DNA from: a virus
DNA: 38,217 bases
Reading direction: 5' to 3' (one strand)
IMG/VR virus record: IMGVR_UViG_3300023181_000054
Coordinates: 1 to 38,217 of that record
The notes beneath the pieces were generated by a model. That model made no database searches and was not told the DNA's origin. It saw only the letters and a program-made list of their open reading frames with translations. A program made the translations under genes and the position numbers. This document shows, one piece after another, positions 23,359 through 31,115 of this stretch (its first letter is position 1; each line of letters opens with the position of its first letter).

Positions 23359-24152
23359 CAGGCATTCTCCTCATAATAGTTAGCAGCAAAGTTCTTGCGG
23401 AACAAGGCCACTTTCTCCGGGGTGGAGTTCTTAAGGTGCTTCTCGAAACTGGCGCACCCGGCCTTGGCCTCTGGCGGCAGGTTTTCGAAGTTCTTTGTGC
23501 GGGCCACAGGGGCGCGCGAGCCGGGGCCAGAGAGAGCCGGGATGTTGGTTGGCTTGCGCTCGCCGGTTGCCTCCGCGCCGTCCTTGAACAGCTCCGGGAA
23601 CCGCTTTCTGACGGCGGCCTCGGCCAGCTCAAGCTGACGCTCAGGCGGGGTGTTCTTCTTGGACTCGCGCTCGCAGATGCCGAACGCCAGGGCAGTAGCC
23701 TCTTCGTCCTTTTCGTACCACGGGTTACGGGTCCGGAAGTCGTCAGCGTAGTCCGACCCTTTGTCCTCCAGATTGTCCATCTGGCGGGCGATCTTGCGGG
23801 CCTCTCCGGGACGGTTGTCCGCCACGGCCTGGGCGTGAGCGGCCTCTAGATCGGCGCGTTGCTCGGCCAGGGCTTGCTCAAGCAGCCGGTCTGTCGCCTT
23901 GCCGACTTTCTCCAGTCGCTTCTCCAGTCGCTTGACCTCGCTGGCCGAGTCATCGCCCTTGCGCGCCTTGTGCTTCAGGAAGTCGGCGGCGGTCTGGTGG
24001 CCTTCGCCTTTCCACTCGGCGGCGGGCTTCCATCCTGCGTCGAGTGCGATTTGCTCGACTTCGGTATACTGCGGCTGGGCGTCAGTGGCTTCGGCACTCG
24101 CGGCTTGGGTCGCCTCATCGGTTTGGTCGTTACCCTCGATAACGTCGGTCAT
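23358..24152 (-). CDS. Scaffolding protein candidate (264 aa)
   Basis: An acidic N-terminus and a long charged coiled coil (VKRLEKRLEKVGKATDRLLEQ) fit a scaffold, which guides coat assembly and leaves before packaging. The helical Arg/Glu/Ala composition continues to about 200, then a Pro/Gly linker and a compact basic-acidic C-terminus (FEKHLKNSTPEKVALFRKNF) that could be the coat-binding helix pair. Place between portal-side genes and coat agrees. No protease motif was found. Confidence 0.8.
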   Translation of the reverse strand: MTDVIEGNDQTDEATQAASAEATDAQPQYTEVEQIALDAGWKPAAEWKGEGHQTAADFLKHKARKGDDSASEVKRLEKRLEKVGKATDRLLEQALAEQRADLEAAHAQAVADNRPGEARKIARQMDNLEDKGSDYADDFRTRNPWYEKDEEATALAFGICERESKKNTPPERQLELAEAAVRKRFPELFKDGAEATGERKPTNIPALSGPGSRAPVARTKNFENLPPEAKAGCASFEKHLKNSTPEKVALFRKNFAANYYEENA

Positions 24153-24538
24153 TATGCAGCCTCCCGCATTTCGACAGGCAGAGGCTCAATGACCGCCGCG
24201 ATGTCCTTGTCCTTCAAGACACGATAGTCGCGCCCGTCCCGCCCCTTGACGATGGTCCCGCCGTATTTGGCGTACAGCACCATGACGCCGACCTCGGGCT
24301 GGACAGCCCTAATCTCGTCATCGTAGTTGAAGGCTGCGGGGGAAACGGCGACAAGCATGCCGGTGTTCTTGGCGTGTTTGTCGGCCTCTGCGGTCTCATC
24401 AACGAGGATGATGCCGCCCTTCGTGCGCTTCTCTGCCTCATCGGGCAATACAAGCACGTTGAACTCCAGCATTTTCAAGCCGGGGTCCAGATCAGTCAAT
24501 GACAGGCTCGACGCCTGCACGTTCGCACCATCCCTCAT
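24152..24538 (-). CDS. GroES-like co-chaperonin
   Basis: The 128-residue product matches Cpn10 beta-barrels: MLEFNVLVLPDEAEKRTKGGIILVD at about 23-47 (split by the mobile-loop-like KRTKGGIIL), KNTGMLVAVSPAAFNY, VGVMVLYAKYGGTIVKGRDG and DYRVLKDKDIAAVIEPL, the usual end with 'DI-AVIE'. Cpn10 caps GroEL; T4 gp31 replaces GroES so that coat protein folds. Here the gene sits inside the head operon just before scaffold and coat. GGAGGAG 7 bases before the ATG supports this start. An N-terminal extension of about 22 residues is unusual. Confidence 0.88.
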   Translation of the reverse strand: MRDGANVQASSLSLTDLDPGLKMLEFNVLVLPDEAEKRTKGGIILVDETAEADKHAKNTGMLVAVSPAAFNYDDEIRAVQPEVGVMVLYAKYGGTIVKGRDGRDYRVLKDKDIAAVIEPLPVEMREAA

Positions 24539-24761
24539 AGGATGTCTCCTCCATGGCCAGGTAAGCGTCCGCGCGGGTTCTCAACTCGCACAGCAGAAGA
24601 GGGGCGGCCTCACCCCCCTCCCATGATTCATTGACCCAATGGGCCTTATTGTCTTCAGAAGCCTGCCGCAGGATCGACAGGACCCATGCCGTTACCGGGT
24701 TGGACTTCCAAACCTTGAAGTCCTCCATAGTAGGCGTCGATTTCTGCTTGCGTGATGCCAT
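24492..24761 (-). CDS. Small hypothetical overlapping portal and GroES genes (89 aa)
   Basis: It overlaps the end of the portal gene by 107 bases and the GroES-like gene by 47. The core MEDFKVWKSNPVTAWVLSIL, then SEDNKAHWVNESWEGG, reads like a real protein (aromatic, amphipathic) and KVWKSNPVTAWVL is a phage-protein type I associate with head operons. The ATG at 24728 (MEDF) reduces the overlap with the portal to 74 bases and may be the true start. Neither start has a strong ribosome binding site. Confidence 0.6.
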   Translation of the reverse strand: MASRKQKSTPTMEDFKVWKSNPVTAWVLSILRQASEDNKAHWVNESWEGGEAAPLLLCELRTRADAYLAMEETSYEGWCERAGVEPVID

Positions 24762-26682
24762 TCTCTAACGCGGTCTGCCGCGCCTCCTGCATGGTTTTCT
24801 GTGCGGCGGCCACATCCTTGATGGCGGACGCCTTCTTCTTGCTGATTTCGGCTTCAGCGTTGGCCTTGCCGAGAGCCTGCGCCTCTTCCGCGCCGGGTTG
24901 CGGCTGGGGAGCGGGGGCAAGCTCTTCGGCGTCGTCAATGTCCGCAGCACGGAAGGCGCGGAGGTAGATTTCGCGGTCGTTCAGCCCCTTGCCGGTCATG
25001 CCAAGCAGGAACTGCGCCTTAGCCATCGACTGCATCTTGGTCGCCACGGTCGGATCGCTGACCGGAACGACATCGTTGCCCGCCTGGCTGAAGTCGCGCT
25101 CAAGGTTGGCCTCGGGGTCGTCAACCACGTCCATATACTCTTGCGGGTCCCCGAACACCGCCTGCATGTCATACAGAAGCTTGAACTCGGCCTTGAGCGA
25201 GCGGTAGACGCGCTTGTAGATGGCCGTGAAGACCTGCAAGCCCTGGTCAATGAGGGCGAGTGTCGTTCCAACCGGAGCGGAAGCCGGGGCCTGACCAGTG
25301 ATGACATCGCTGGTCGAGGTGACTTCGCGAGCCGCGCCCAGCATCAACTCAAGCATCTGGAACGCCACGGCGGACGGGGCCGGGAACGTGCGCTCATAAA
25401 TGCTGTCGCGGAGTTGACCTCCGGACGCCTGTACGCTCTTGTACTCGCCCGGACGCCACCTCAGGACGTTCGTATTGCCCGCACCTTGCAGACGTAGCCC
25501 AGACGCCACGAATCCGCCGCCCGCGATCTGGGCATGGCCCGCGTCCACAAGCTGGTTGATGACCGTGTTTACGACATCGCTGATAGCGTCCAGCAAGTGT
25601 CCGAAGCCAATGGGGTAGAAGCGCCCCTTGGGGTCAGGGATGAAGCCGTACAGCGTGTAGGGCATGAACCGCGTGTGACCGATCACGGTCTCGTCTTCGG
25701 CGGTCTGCTGTTCCGTCCACGACTGCTCGATACGCAGCACCTTGCCGGTCTCATAGTCCACCGTGACGACGTAAGGCTCGTCCAGGCCGTCGCCGTCTAG
25801 GTCTTCGTATCGGTGCTGCTCAAGAAGGCGGCGCGGCCCCTGCGAGTCGTCACCGTCCGGCACAAGCCGATGCTCGCAGTAGAAGCCCGTCAGCATTCGC
25901 GACTGTATCTGATACGGAAACACCTCGTTGAGGATTTCGGTCACGCGCGGCGTGGTCTGAAGCGACGTGGCCGACTGCGGCACGACGACGTTCAGGGCCG
26001 TCACATAGGACGCGCGAACCTTGTTCGTGTCCGGATCGCGATAGGTCTTACGGAACGCCGCCCCGATAATCGGCAACTGCAACAGAAGCGAATCCGTGTC
26101 GCCTTCCCAATCCGGCATCCCGTAGAACAGCGTGTAGTTCAGGTACTCCGCGACACGTTTGGACCGGCGCAGCTTGAACTTACGGGCCATGGCGGCCTGC
26201 ATGTACTGCTGCACCATGGCCCGGGCCTGGCGAACCATAGCCTCTTGCTCAGGCGTCTCGGGCTTCTGTTCCGCCAGGGCTTGCGCCTGCGGGTCCATCT
26301 GGGCCGCCTGCCCGAACACCTTGACTGAAACGGCCTCGTCATTCTTGACGATGGCGGGATATGCGCGAGCGTGGAACTGAAGCGCCGCGACCGTCAGCAG
26401 CGGGAAGCTGACGTTGCTGGCATTCGGCCAAGGGTAGTTCTTGGCCTCAGCCTTCTCTTGAGAGGCCCGGTCAAGCGCCTTCTTGGCTTGCTCCAGCCAG
26501 TCACCGCGCGCAGATTCGTCGTCCTCGTAGTCGGCAAGCACCCTCGCGCCGATCTTGGACAACTCGTCGTCGGTCATCTTCCACGCAAGACCGCCGTATT
26601 GCCGTTCAACAGGCAGCTCGACGGCCTCTTCGTAAAGAGGGTCCACTTCGACCGAGAAAGAGCCGTCGAGAACGTCAGTCAT
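24655..26682 (-). CDS. Portal protein (P22 gp1 type)
   Basis: A 675-residue portal, the dodecameric ring through which DNA is packed and leaves. Recognisable blocks are SARGDWLEQAKKALDRASQE, YPWPNASNVSFPLLTVAALQFHARA in two parts, YLNYTLFYGMPDWEGDTDSLLLQLPIIG in two parts, PYTLYGFIPDPKGRFYPIGF and TLALIDQGLQVFTAIYKRVY. The C-terminus is a long helical barrel-like tail (KANAEAEISKKKASAIKDVAA). P22 gp1 is 725 residues. It is separated from the terminase by a small structural-type gene. Confidence 0.92.
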   Translation of the reverse strand: MTDVLDGSFSVEVDPLYEEAVELPVERQYGGLAWKMTDDELSKIGARVLADYEDDESARGDWLEQAKKALDRASQEKAEAKNYPWPNASNVSFPLLTVAALQFHARAYPAIVKNDEAVSVKVFGQAAQMDPQAQALAEQKPETPEQEAMVRQARAMVQQYMQAAMARKFKLRRSKRVAEYLNYTLFYGMPDWEGDTDSLLLQLPIIGAAFRKTYRDPDTNKVRASYVTALNVVVPQSATSLQTTPRVTEILNEVFPYQIQSRMLTGFYCEHRLVPDGDDSQGPRRLLEQHRYEDLDGDGLDEPYVVTVDYETGKVLRIEQSWTEQQTAEDETVIGHTRFMPYTLYGFIPDPKGRFYPIGFGHLLDAISDVVNTVINQLVDAGHAQIAGGGFVASGLRLQGAGNTNVLRWRPGEYKSVQASGGQLRDSIYERTFPAPSAVAFQMLELMLGAAREVTSTSDVITGQAPASAPVGTTLALIDQGLQVFTAIYKRVYRSLKAEFKLLYDMQAVFGDPQEYMDVVDDPEANLERDFSQAGNDVVPVSDPTVATKMQSMAKAQFLLGMTGKGLNDREIYLRAFRAADIDDAEELAPAPQPQPGAEEAQALGKANAEAEISKKKASAIKDVAAAQKTMQEARQTALENGITQAEIDAYYGGLQGLEVQPGNGMGPVDPAAGF

Positions 26683-26693
26683 GCAAGGTCAGA

Positions 26694-27128
26694 TTAGACC
26701 AGGATTTGCGGAGCGTAGTAGGTGACGCGGATCAGGATGTTGCCGACCTGCTGAGCGGCGGTGCCGCCCGTGGGGGTGAAGGTGTAGTAGATCGGGCCAG
26801 TGGGGGTGCGGCCCGGATAGAGCGTGGTCGCAATGATGTAGCCCTGCGTCTTCACGTCCACATCCGCGACGATCTGCTGACCTGCGGCAGAGGTGCCGAG
26901 ACGCGCATTGATCGTGGTCGGGGTGCCGGGGATCGTGACCGGCGTGTCAAAGTGGTAAGTCGCGCCAGCCGCGCCGGTAGGCAGGGAGAACGAACCCGAG
27001 GCCGCGCCGTTTACCAGGGCCACGGTGACGGTTTTGGTCTGCGAGACGCCGTTGCCGGTGCCTTTGACGGAGTAGCCGTCTGCGAGGACGGTGCCGGTTC
27101 CGGCGTCGTTCGAGAAGATGGAGGGCAA
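26694..27128 (-). CDS. Virion-region hypothetical (144 aa)
   Basis: It lies between terminase and portal, an unusual spot. The protein is a Thr/Gly/Ala-rich beta-protein (TVALVNGAASGSFSLPTGAAG, then TTLYPGRTPTGPIYYTFTPTG). The repeating strand pattern fits a decoration or beta-sandwich protein. No family named. It ends 12 bases before the portal start. Confidence 0.65.
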   Translation of the reverse strand: MPSIFSNDAGTGTVLADGYSVKGTGNGVSQTKTVTVALVNGAASGSFSLPTGAAGATYHFDTPVTIPGTPTTINARLGTSAAGQQIVADVDVKTQGYIIATTLYPGRTPTGPIYYTFTPTGGTAAQQVGNILIRVTYYAPQILV

Positions 27129-27130
27129 GG

Positions 27131-28555
27131 CTAGTATCCCGTGCTGGACTGCGGTTGGCGGACGACCATTTCGTCCTGATAGTTTTCCACCGGCTCAGTT
27201 ACAGCGCGAGCCATTCCGCTCATGATAAGGTATCTCTTTGCGTCCATCAAGTGGTCTCGTTCCTTGACGACCTTGCCCTTTTCGTCGCGCCGATAGAGCC
27301 GAATTTCCGACATCGTGTTGGACAGGGTGCGGAAGATTTTCAGACGCCCGGACGCCAGGCGACGATAGACCGAGAATAGCCCCGCCTCCACCTCGTTGTT
27401 AGCTGGGATCACCTGAAGCCCCATCGACGTGTACTCATCAATGAGCGCCCGCCCGTCAAGCTGGCTTCGCCCCCGAGACGCAGGGTCGATGACCCCCGGT
27501 ATCCAGTATCCGCGCGAGCGAATGGCGTCCGCATGCACCTGTGGCGGTGACTCAGCCCCGTAATATTCGCTGTAGCAGTACACGGTGTCCGTCTGGCGGT
27601 CCCATGCGCCCCAGATGCAGGCCGTGCGGTTCCAACCCACGTCCATCGCATACGCCTTGGGCCAATGGCGCGGGATTTCGAACGGATCGACCACGTAGGC
27701 GTCCTCGGCCACCGGGTAGATGACCCCAGACCCCAGCGCCGGGATGCCCTTGGCCCGCGCGTCCCTCTGATGCGGAGGGATGGAGGCCATCAACTCGGCC
27801 TTGTCTGACGCGCTCAGGTGAGGCACGTCGTCCCAATCAATCTGGATCGACCACTTGCTGGGTGCGCGCTCAGGTCCCGGCAAGAAAGACAGCGCCACGT
27901 TCGTCAGGCCGCGCAACGGGGTAAAGGTCGATATGACAATGCCCTTTGTCGTCATCGTCCGCATCACGGCTTCGGTGTGAATGGCCTCGGGCGGCTCTTC
28001 GTCCTCCCAGATCACGTCACGCTCAGTGCCCTGCCACGCCTCGCGCCCCTGGTCGTAGGAGCGGAACTGCACCGTTGACCAGCCGCCCGTGACGTGCTTG
28101 ACCTTGGCATAGTCCACGGCCCCAGGCACGCCAGCGGCGGGCGCGACACGCCCCAGCAACTCGCGCGGGATCATGGCCGTACCGCGCGCCTCTTGGGGGC
28201 CGATCAGCTTCGCCACGATGATGTCGCGGGTCGTGGTGGACGTATCGCCACCGCATAGCGCGTTGACGGGGTGATCGAACCGACGACCGTTCCACCACGG
28301 CGGATAGAGCCCGGTCAGGTGCAGCGTGACCTCATAAGCCCCGATGCCCTCGGACTTGCCGACGCGGTTACCGGCCATCGCTGCACGTTCACGATAACGC
28401 GTCCCGGCCTCGAAGAACTCAAGGTGTTTGTCGTATAGCTCGCGACGGAGCGGCCCCTCATCGGGGTAATACGTCCACAGCTTGCGACCGGCCTGGTACT
28501 CCTCCTCGCCTTGCAGCAGCATGAGGAGGCGTTCTTCGTCCGCAGGGCTGAGCAT
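27131..28555 (-). CDS. Terminase large subunit
   Basis: A 474-residue packaging motor. ATPase: Walker A AGNRVGKS at 61-68, Walker B-like DVIWEDEEPP at 180-189. Nuclease: MDVGWNRTACIWG around D305 and VIDPASRGRSQLDG around D357, with a final basic motif HLMDAKRYLIM. Lengths and spacing fit the headful (P22/Terminase_6) group. A headful mechanism would give a circularly permuted genome, in line with the gene that closes across the window edges. TGATG couples it to the small subunit. Confidence 0.95.
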   Translation of the reverse strand: MLSPADEERLLMLLQGEEEYQAGRKLWTYYPDEGPLRRELYDKHLEFFEAGTRYRERAAMAGNRVGKSEGIGAYEVTLHLTGLYPPWWNGRRFDHPVNALCGGDTSTTTRDIIVAKLIGPQEARGTAMIPRELLGRVAPAAGVPGAVDYAKVKHVTGGWSTVQFRSYDQGREAWQGTERDVIWEDEEPPEAIHTEAVMRTMTTKGIVISTFTPLRGLTNVALSFLPGPERAPSKWSIQIDWDDVPHLSASDKAELMASIPPHQRDARAKGIPALGSGVIYPVAEDAYVVDPFEIPRHWPKAYAMDVGWNRTACIWGAWDRQTDTVYCYSEYYGAESPPQVHADAIRSRGYWIPGVIDPASRGRSQLDGRALIDEYTSMGLQVIPANNEVEAGLFSVYRRLASGRLKIFRTLSNTMSEIRLYRRDEKGKVVKERDHLMDAKRYLIMSGMARAVTEPVENYQDEMVVRQPQSSTGY

Positions 28556-29037
28556 CAGTTGATCTGTCGCGGCGGTCGGTGGCCCTTGTGACCGTCCTCG
28601 CCCGACTCACGCTTCTTGAGCAGACGGTCGATTTCGGCCTGGCGAGCATCCGGCGTAAGCGACACCTCGCCGGTGTGCTCCACCTGATACTTCTCGCCGT
28701 AGCGCGACGACCACTTGGACAGCAGTTGCATGCGCGTGTGCACGATGAGCTTGTCCCGGTTCACGTCACCGGACGAATAACCCTCCACGCCTTCGGCCAC
28801 CAGCAATGTATCAGACGCAATCGCGTCATAGCCGACGATGCGCGCCTTGTTCATGGCAACGTGGAATTCGTGATGAACACGCTCCCAGTCGTAAACGGTA
28901 GTGAAGTGGGGCATGCCCTCCTCACGACAAATCTTCTTCAGCGGCTCGCCTTCAGAGATGCGCCACAGGATCGTCTTCGCCAGCTCTGGTGTGTAACTGG
29001 AGATGACCCGCCCATCCGGACCCTTTTCCTTAGCCAT
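28555..29037 (-). CDS. Terminase small subunit
   Basis: The start at 29037 (MAKEKGPDG) is preferred to 29100 because the longer form begins with low-complexity Ser/Trp residues. Residues 18-50 form the HTH: ELAKTILWRISEGEPLKKIC followed by EEGMPHFTTVYDWERV, the DNA-recognising part. DAIASDTLLVAEGVEGYSSG and MQLLSKWSSRYGEKYQVEHTG, in parts, are common in small terminases of phages of Alphaproteobacteria. It recognises the pac region and stimulates the large subunit. Confidence 0.88.
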   Translation of the reverse strand: MAKEKGPDGRVISSYTPELAKTILWRISEGEPLKKICREEGMPHFTTVYDWERVHHEFHVAMNKARIVGYDAIASDTLLVAEGVEGYSSGDVNRDKLIVHTRMQLLSKWSSRYGEKYQVEHTGEVSLTPDARQAEIDRLLKKRESGEDGHKGHRPPRQIN

Positions 29038-29113
29038 CCCAGCCGTCCATGATCTTGATGCCCAGGCCCACGACGGACACGATGGCGATGATCCACACAC
29101 CCAGCGCGATCAC
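29030..29113 (-). CDS. Membrane micro-peptide (27 aa)
   Basis: A GTG start at 29113 overlaps the stop of the previous gene (GTGA), and the TAA at 29030-29032 lies just inside the terminase small subunit start. The product is a single hydrophobic helix with a polar end (LGVWIIAIVSVVGLGIKIMDG). The double coupling and the membrane pattern favour a real gene; its size leaves doubt. Confidence 0.5.
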   Translation of the reverse strand: MIALGVWIIAIVSVVGLGIKIMDGWDG

Positions 29114-29325
29114 GACACGGCCTCCAGTTGCTTGCGGATAAGGCTAGCGCGCTCAGCCTGTCCCTCTACCCCGTCGATGCGGGACAGGATGCGCTCAAGG
29201 TCTTCTTTGGTCTGAGTCGTGCGCGCGGGGTTTTCGTCGCCCAGCACATACGCGGCCAGCGACCGCGCCTCAGGGTCATCAGACGTTGCCAGAACATGTC
29301 CGGCCTTGGATCGGATTTTGGACAT
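29110..29325 (-). CDS. Small hypothetical protein (71 aa)
   Basis: It begins MSKIRSKAGHVLATSDDPEARSLAAYVLG, with a second helix (TKEDLERILSRIDGVEGQAER). An RSKAGHVLAT-SDDPEAR-LAAYVLG pattern is commonly seen in small proteins encoded next to terminase genes of phages. Function unknown. The start has no strong ribosome binding site; hairpins lie 36-87 bases upstream. Confidence 0.7.
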   Translation of the reverse strand: MSKIRSKAGHVLATSDDPEARSLAAYVLGDENPARTTQTKEDLERILSRIDGVEGQAERASLIRKQLEAVS

Positions 29326-29360
29326 GCGCTGAATATCGCTTGCATGGCCCCAAAACGCAA

Positions 29361-29412
29361 GACGCCCCCAACCCGCAGGCTGAGAGCGTCCCGTTTCGCG
29401 TGGCTCCGCGAA
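29361..29412 (-). terminator. Two stem-loops in the gap upstream of the terminase unit
   Basis: Read on minus: TTCGCG (29407-29412) pairs with CGCGAA (29395-29400) around a 6-base loop, then GACGC (29386-29390) pairs with GCGTC (29361-29365) around 20 bases. They lie just after the stop of the 51-residue gene and before the terminase-side gene. There is no clear U-tract, so they may attenuate or process the transcript between early and late genes. Confidence 0.35.
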
Positions 29413-29415
29413 TGC

Positions 29416-29571
29416 TTACCGGTCTTCGGGCCGGACGTACTTCTTGGCTTCTTCGCGGCCCTCATCGGCGTCAGCAGGGCCAGCGCCGCCCGGAATGGGC
29501 TGATTGTCAGGCGTCAGAACCGGATTCAGGTTCTTGTCGTCGGTCTCGGTCTTCTTGGTTTTGTCGGTCAT
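29416..29571 (-). CDS. Small charged protein (51 aa)
   Basis: GGAGGACGAC before the ATG at 29571 is a near-ideal ribosome binding site. The product is Asp/Glu/Lys-rich, starts TDKTKKTETDDKNLNPVL and ends AKKYVRPEDR, probably unfolded. No family. Confidence 0.6.
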   Translation of the reverse strand: MTDKTKKTETDDKNLNPVLTPDNQPIPGGAGPADADEGREEAKKYVRPEDR

Positions 29572-29583
29572 GTCGTCCTCCAC

Positions 29584-29754
29584 TCACCCGGCAAAGACGC
29601 CGGATCGTTCAGCGATGACCAGAATGGCGATGACCACCGCAATAGCTTGCAGCACCCACTTGAAACGCGCGTCAAGCATCGGGGCGGACTGGATCAACCA
29701 GCACAGCAGCGCCAGGATGAGAATGACGACAAAGGCGAAAATCAGGATGCTCAT
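29584..29754 (-). CDS. Two-TM membrane protein (56 aa)
   Basis: An ATG at 29754 lies 10 bases after AGGAG. Two hydrophobic helices (ILIFAFVVILILALLCWLI and WVLQAIAVVIAILVIAER) are joined by a short polar turn (QSAPMLDARFK). It could be a small holin-like or envelope-acting protein. It lies far from the lysis cassette. A GGAGG for the next gene overlaps its stop. Confidence 0.6.
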   Translation of the reverse strand: MSILIFAFVVILILALLCWLIQSAPMLDARFKWVLQAIAVVIAILVIAERSGVFAG

Positions 29755-29777
29755 GACGGCCTAACTCCTAAACGCGG

Positions 29778-30023
29778 CTAAGGTTGCCCGTCGCCGGGGA
29801 ACTTGACCTTGGTCTTGAACTTCTTCGTTACCCGAATGGTAGTTCCGAGCGGCCAATAGCCCCGTCCGACCATGAACCGGATAATAGTTGCCTCAGCGGC
29901 CTCTCTGGTGTTCCCGCGATCCTCAATGGCAAAGGCCAGTTGCGCCTCTAGTGCATCATGTTCGGGCGTTCCGGGATATGGATGCGGGGTCAGTCCGGGC
30001 ATGGCGGCGAGCTTGTCTCTCAT
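29778..30023 (-). CDS. Hypothetical protein (81 aa)
   Basis: GGAGG 7 bases before the ATG. Features include a YPGTPEHDALEAQLAFAIED helix, TREAAEATIIRFMVGRGYWP and a basic end (VTKKFKTKVKFPGDG). The alternation of helix, turn and strand suggests a small alpha/beta fold. No family. Confidence 0.65.
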   Translation of the reverse strand: MRDKLAAMPGLTPHPYPGTPEHDALEAQLAFAIEDRGNTREAAEATIIRFMVGRGYWPLGTTIRVTKKFKTKVKFPGDGQP

Positions 30024-30088
30024 GACTCACCTCCCCGTCTCCGGGTCGTGGTCGCGCACCGAGTTAAGGTCGGGGTGGGTGGGCATGG

Positions 30089-30289
30089 TTAGTCGGGCCG
30101 CCGATGGTTATCTACGTCGGCGATCGGTTCGCCGGGATCGTCCAAGGCAGCGTTCAAGACAGCAGCACGCTCTTCTGACGTAAGCTCATGCGCTCTCGGA
30201 CCCCACGTCACGTGAAAGCCTACGGTCTCGCGCAAGGGGTCGCCAAAGAGGCGGTCAACAAGCCTGTCTGTTTCGGGCGTCTCGGACAT
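30089..30289 (-). CDS. Hypothetical protein (66 aa)
   Basis: An acidic protein, MSETPETDRLVDRLFGDPLR, then an Ala/Leu helix (TSEERAAVLNAALDDPG). The ETDRLVD start resembles small uncharacterised phage proteins. The ribosome binding site is weak (GGATAGGGG). It is followed by about 65 bases with only a 19-codon frame. Confidence 0.6.
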   Translation of the reverse strand: MSETPETDRLVDRLFGDPLRETVGFHVTWGPRAHELTSEERAAVLNAALDDPGEPIADVDNHRRPD

Positions 30290-30330
30290 GCCCCTATCCT
30301 ACCGCGTCACGGGGCGGGTGGCAATGTGGG

Positions 30331-30450
30331 TTACCACATGCCCCAGAACGCACCAACCACGTCCACTCCCCACTTGATGAAGGCCCAGCCCAAGGGGATG
30401 AAGCAAAATGCCCAGACAGCAAAAATAACAACACCGGCCACCTTGTCCAT
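30331..30450 (-). CDS. Membrane micro-protein (39 aa)
   Basis: The ATG at 30450 overlaps the preceding stop (TGATG). The product is a Trp/Phe-rich hydrophobic chain (VAGVVIFAVWAFCFIPLGWA, then FIKWGVDVVGAFWGMW), probably one or two membrane helices. It was found by translating the gap. Function unknown. Confidence 0.55.
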   Translation of the reverse strand: MDKVAGVVIFAVWAFCFIPLGWAFIKWGVDVVGAFWGMW

Positions 30451-30779
30451 CACTCGCCCCCTTCCGCCAGGATCGCATCAACAAACCGTGCGATCTGCAA
30501 CCGTCCCTGACGGCGACTGCGTTCTCCCGCAACGTGGGGCGCTACAATCGCCTCGCCGGTCGGGTTCGGGTACATCGCGCGCATGAAGTCCTCACTCGGC
30601 TCCCGCATCGCCATCAGCGCGGCGCGGGCAACAGCGAGCATGTCAACGGTTCCGTCGATGCGGACGGACTTCAAGCCGTGAAGATCGTCAACGATCCAAC
30701 CGCCCGTATCCTGGTCAGCCGCGACAGTCATAGCCCTCGCCATCTTCTCCAGTATCCCATCCCCCTTACGGTCGGTCAT
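30450..30779 (-). CDS. Hypothetical protein (109 aa)
   Basis: The ATG at 30779 is preferred to a TTG at 30815 because GGAAAGAAGG lies upstream. The sequence starts with a helix (ILEKMARAMTVAADQD) and has a typical phage pattern of helix, DLHGLKSVRIDGTVD and Ala-rich helix (MLAVARAALMAMREP), then an Arg-rich segment. It is like the small unknowns shared among phages of Caulobacterales, but no function can be given. Confidence 0.65.
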   Translation of the reverse strand: MTDRKGDGILEKMARAMTVAADQDTGGWIVDDLHGLKSVRIDGTVDMLAVARAALMAMREPSEDFMRAMYPNPTGEAIVAPHVAGERSRRQGRLQIARFVDAILAEGGE

Positions 30780-30936
30780 GGCGGTCAGCCTTCTTTCCGT
30801 GACAGCAGCGGTCAAAGCGAGATTGGATGCGTCGGCGAACCGGGCCTCCCGACCACATGTCCTCCATTTGCATGACCATCATGCGGTTGAGCGCGCGTTG
30901 ATGGGTCTGCATAAGTGCGGCGATAGACTCACTCAT
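30766..30936 (-). CDS. Met-rich small protein (56 aa)
   Basis: GGAG lies 8 bases before the ATG at 30936. Its stop lies just inside the next gene (14-base overlap). The product has a Met/Gln-rich helix (NRMMVMQMEDM, with ALMQTHQRAL before it) and a basic Cys-containing end (RFDRCCHGKKADRHDR). Function unknown. Confidence 0.5.
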   Translation of the reverse strand: MSESIAALMQTHQRALNRMMVMQMEDMWSGGPVRRRIQSRFDRCCHGKKADRHDRP

Positions 30937-31115
30937 CGCTTCGTCTCCTTGCGGCGGAACGTGCAGAGCTGGCCGTTGTCGGCTAAGCGCACAGTTAGCT
31001 GTCCTTGGCCTAGAACGCGCGCTCTGTGGATCAAATAGTCAACCGACATTGGCCCCTTGAGGAGGAAAGGTGGTCCACGCCATCCCGACCACCACGCCAC
31101 ATGAGACGCCCTCAC
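30933..31115 (-). CDS. Small basic hypothetical protein (60 aa)
   Basis: A GTG start at 31115 overlaps the stop of the upstream gene (GTGA). An in-frame ATG at residue 23 (MSVDYLIH) with AAGGGG upstream is an alternative and would give 38 residues. The C-terminal part reads VDYLIHRARVLGQGQLTVRL, a strand-helix pair, followed by a basic end. Confidence 0.5.
   Translation of the reverse strand: MRASHVAWWSGWRGPPFLLKGPMSVDYLIHRARVLGQGQLTVRLADNGQLCTFRRKETKR

Noticed and set aside
30027-30086. 19-codon frame between 30023 and 30089
   Set aside because: Starts without a ribosome binding site, ends before the GGAGG of the next gene and has no pattern. Could be a leader peptide but is not supported.
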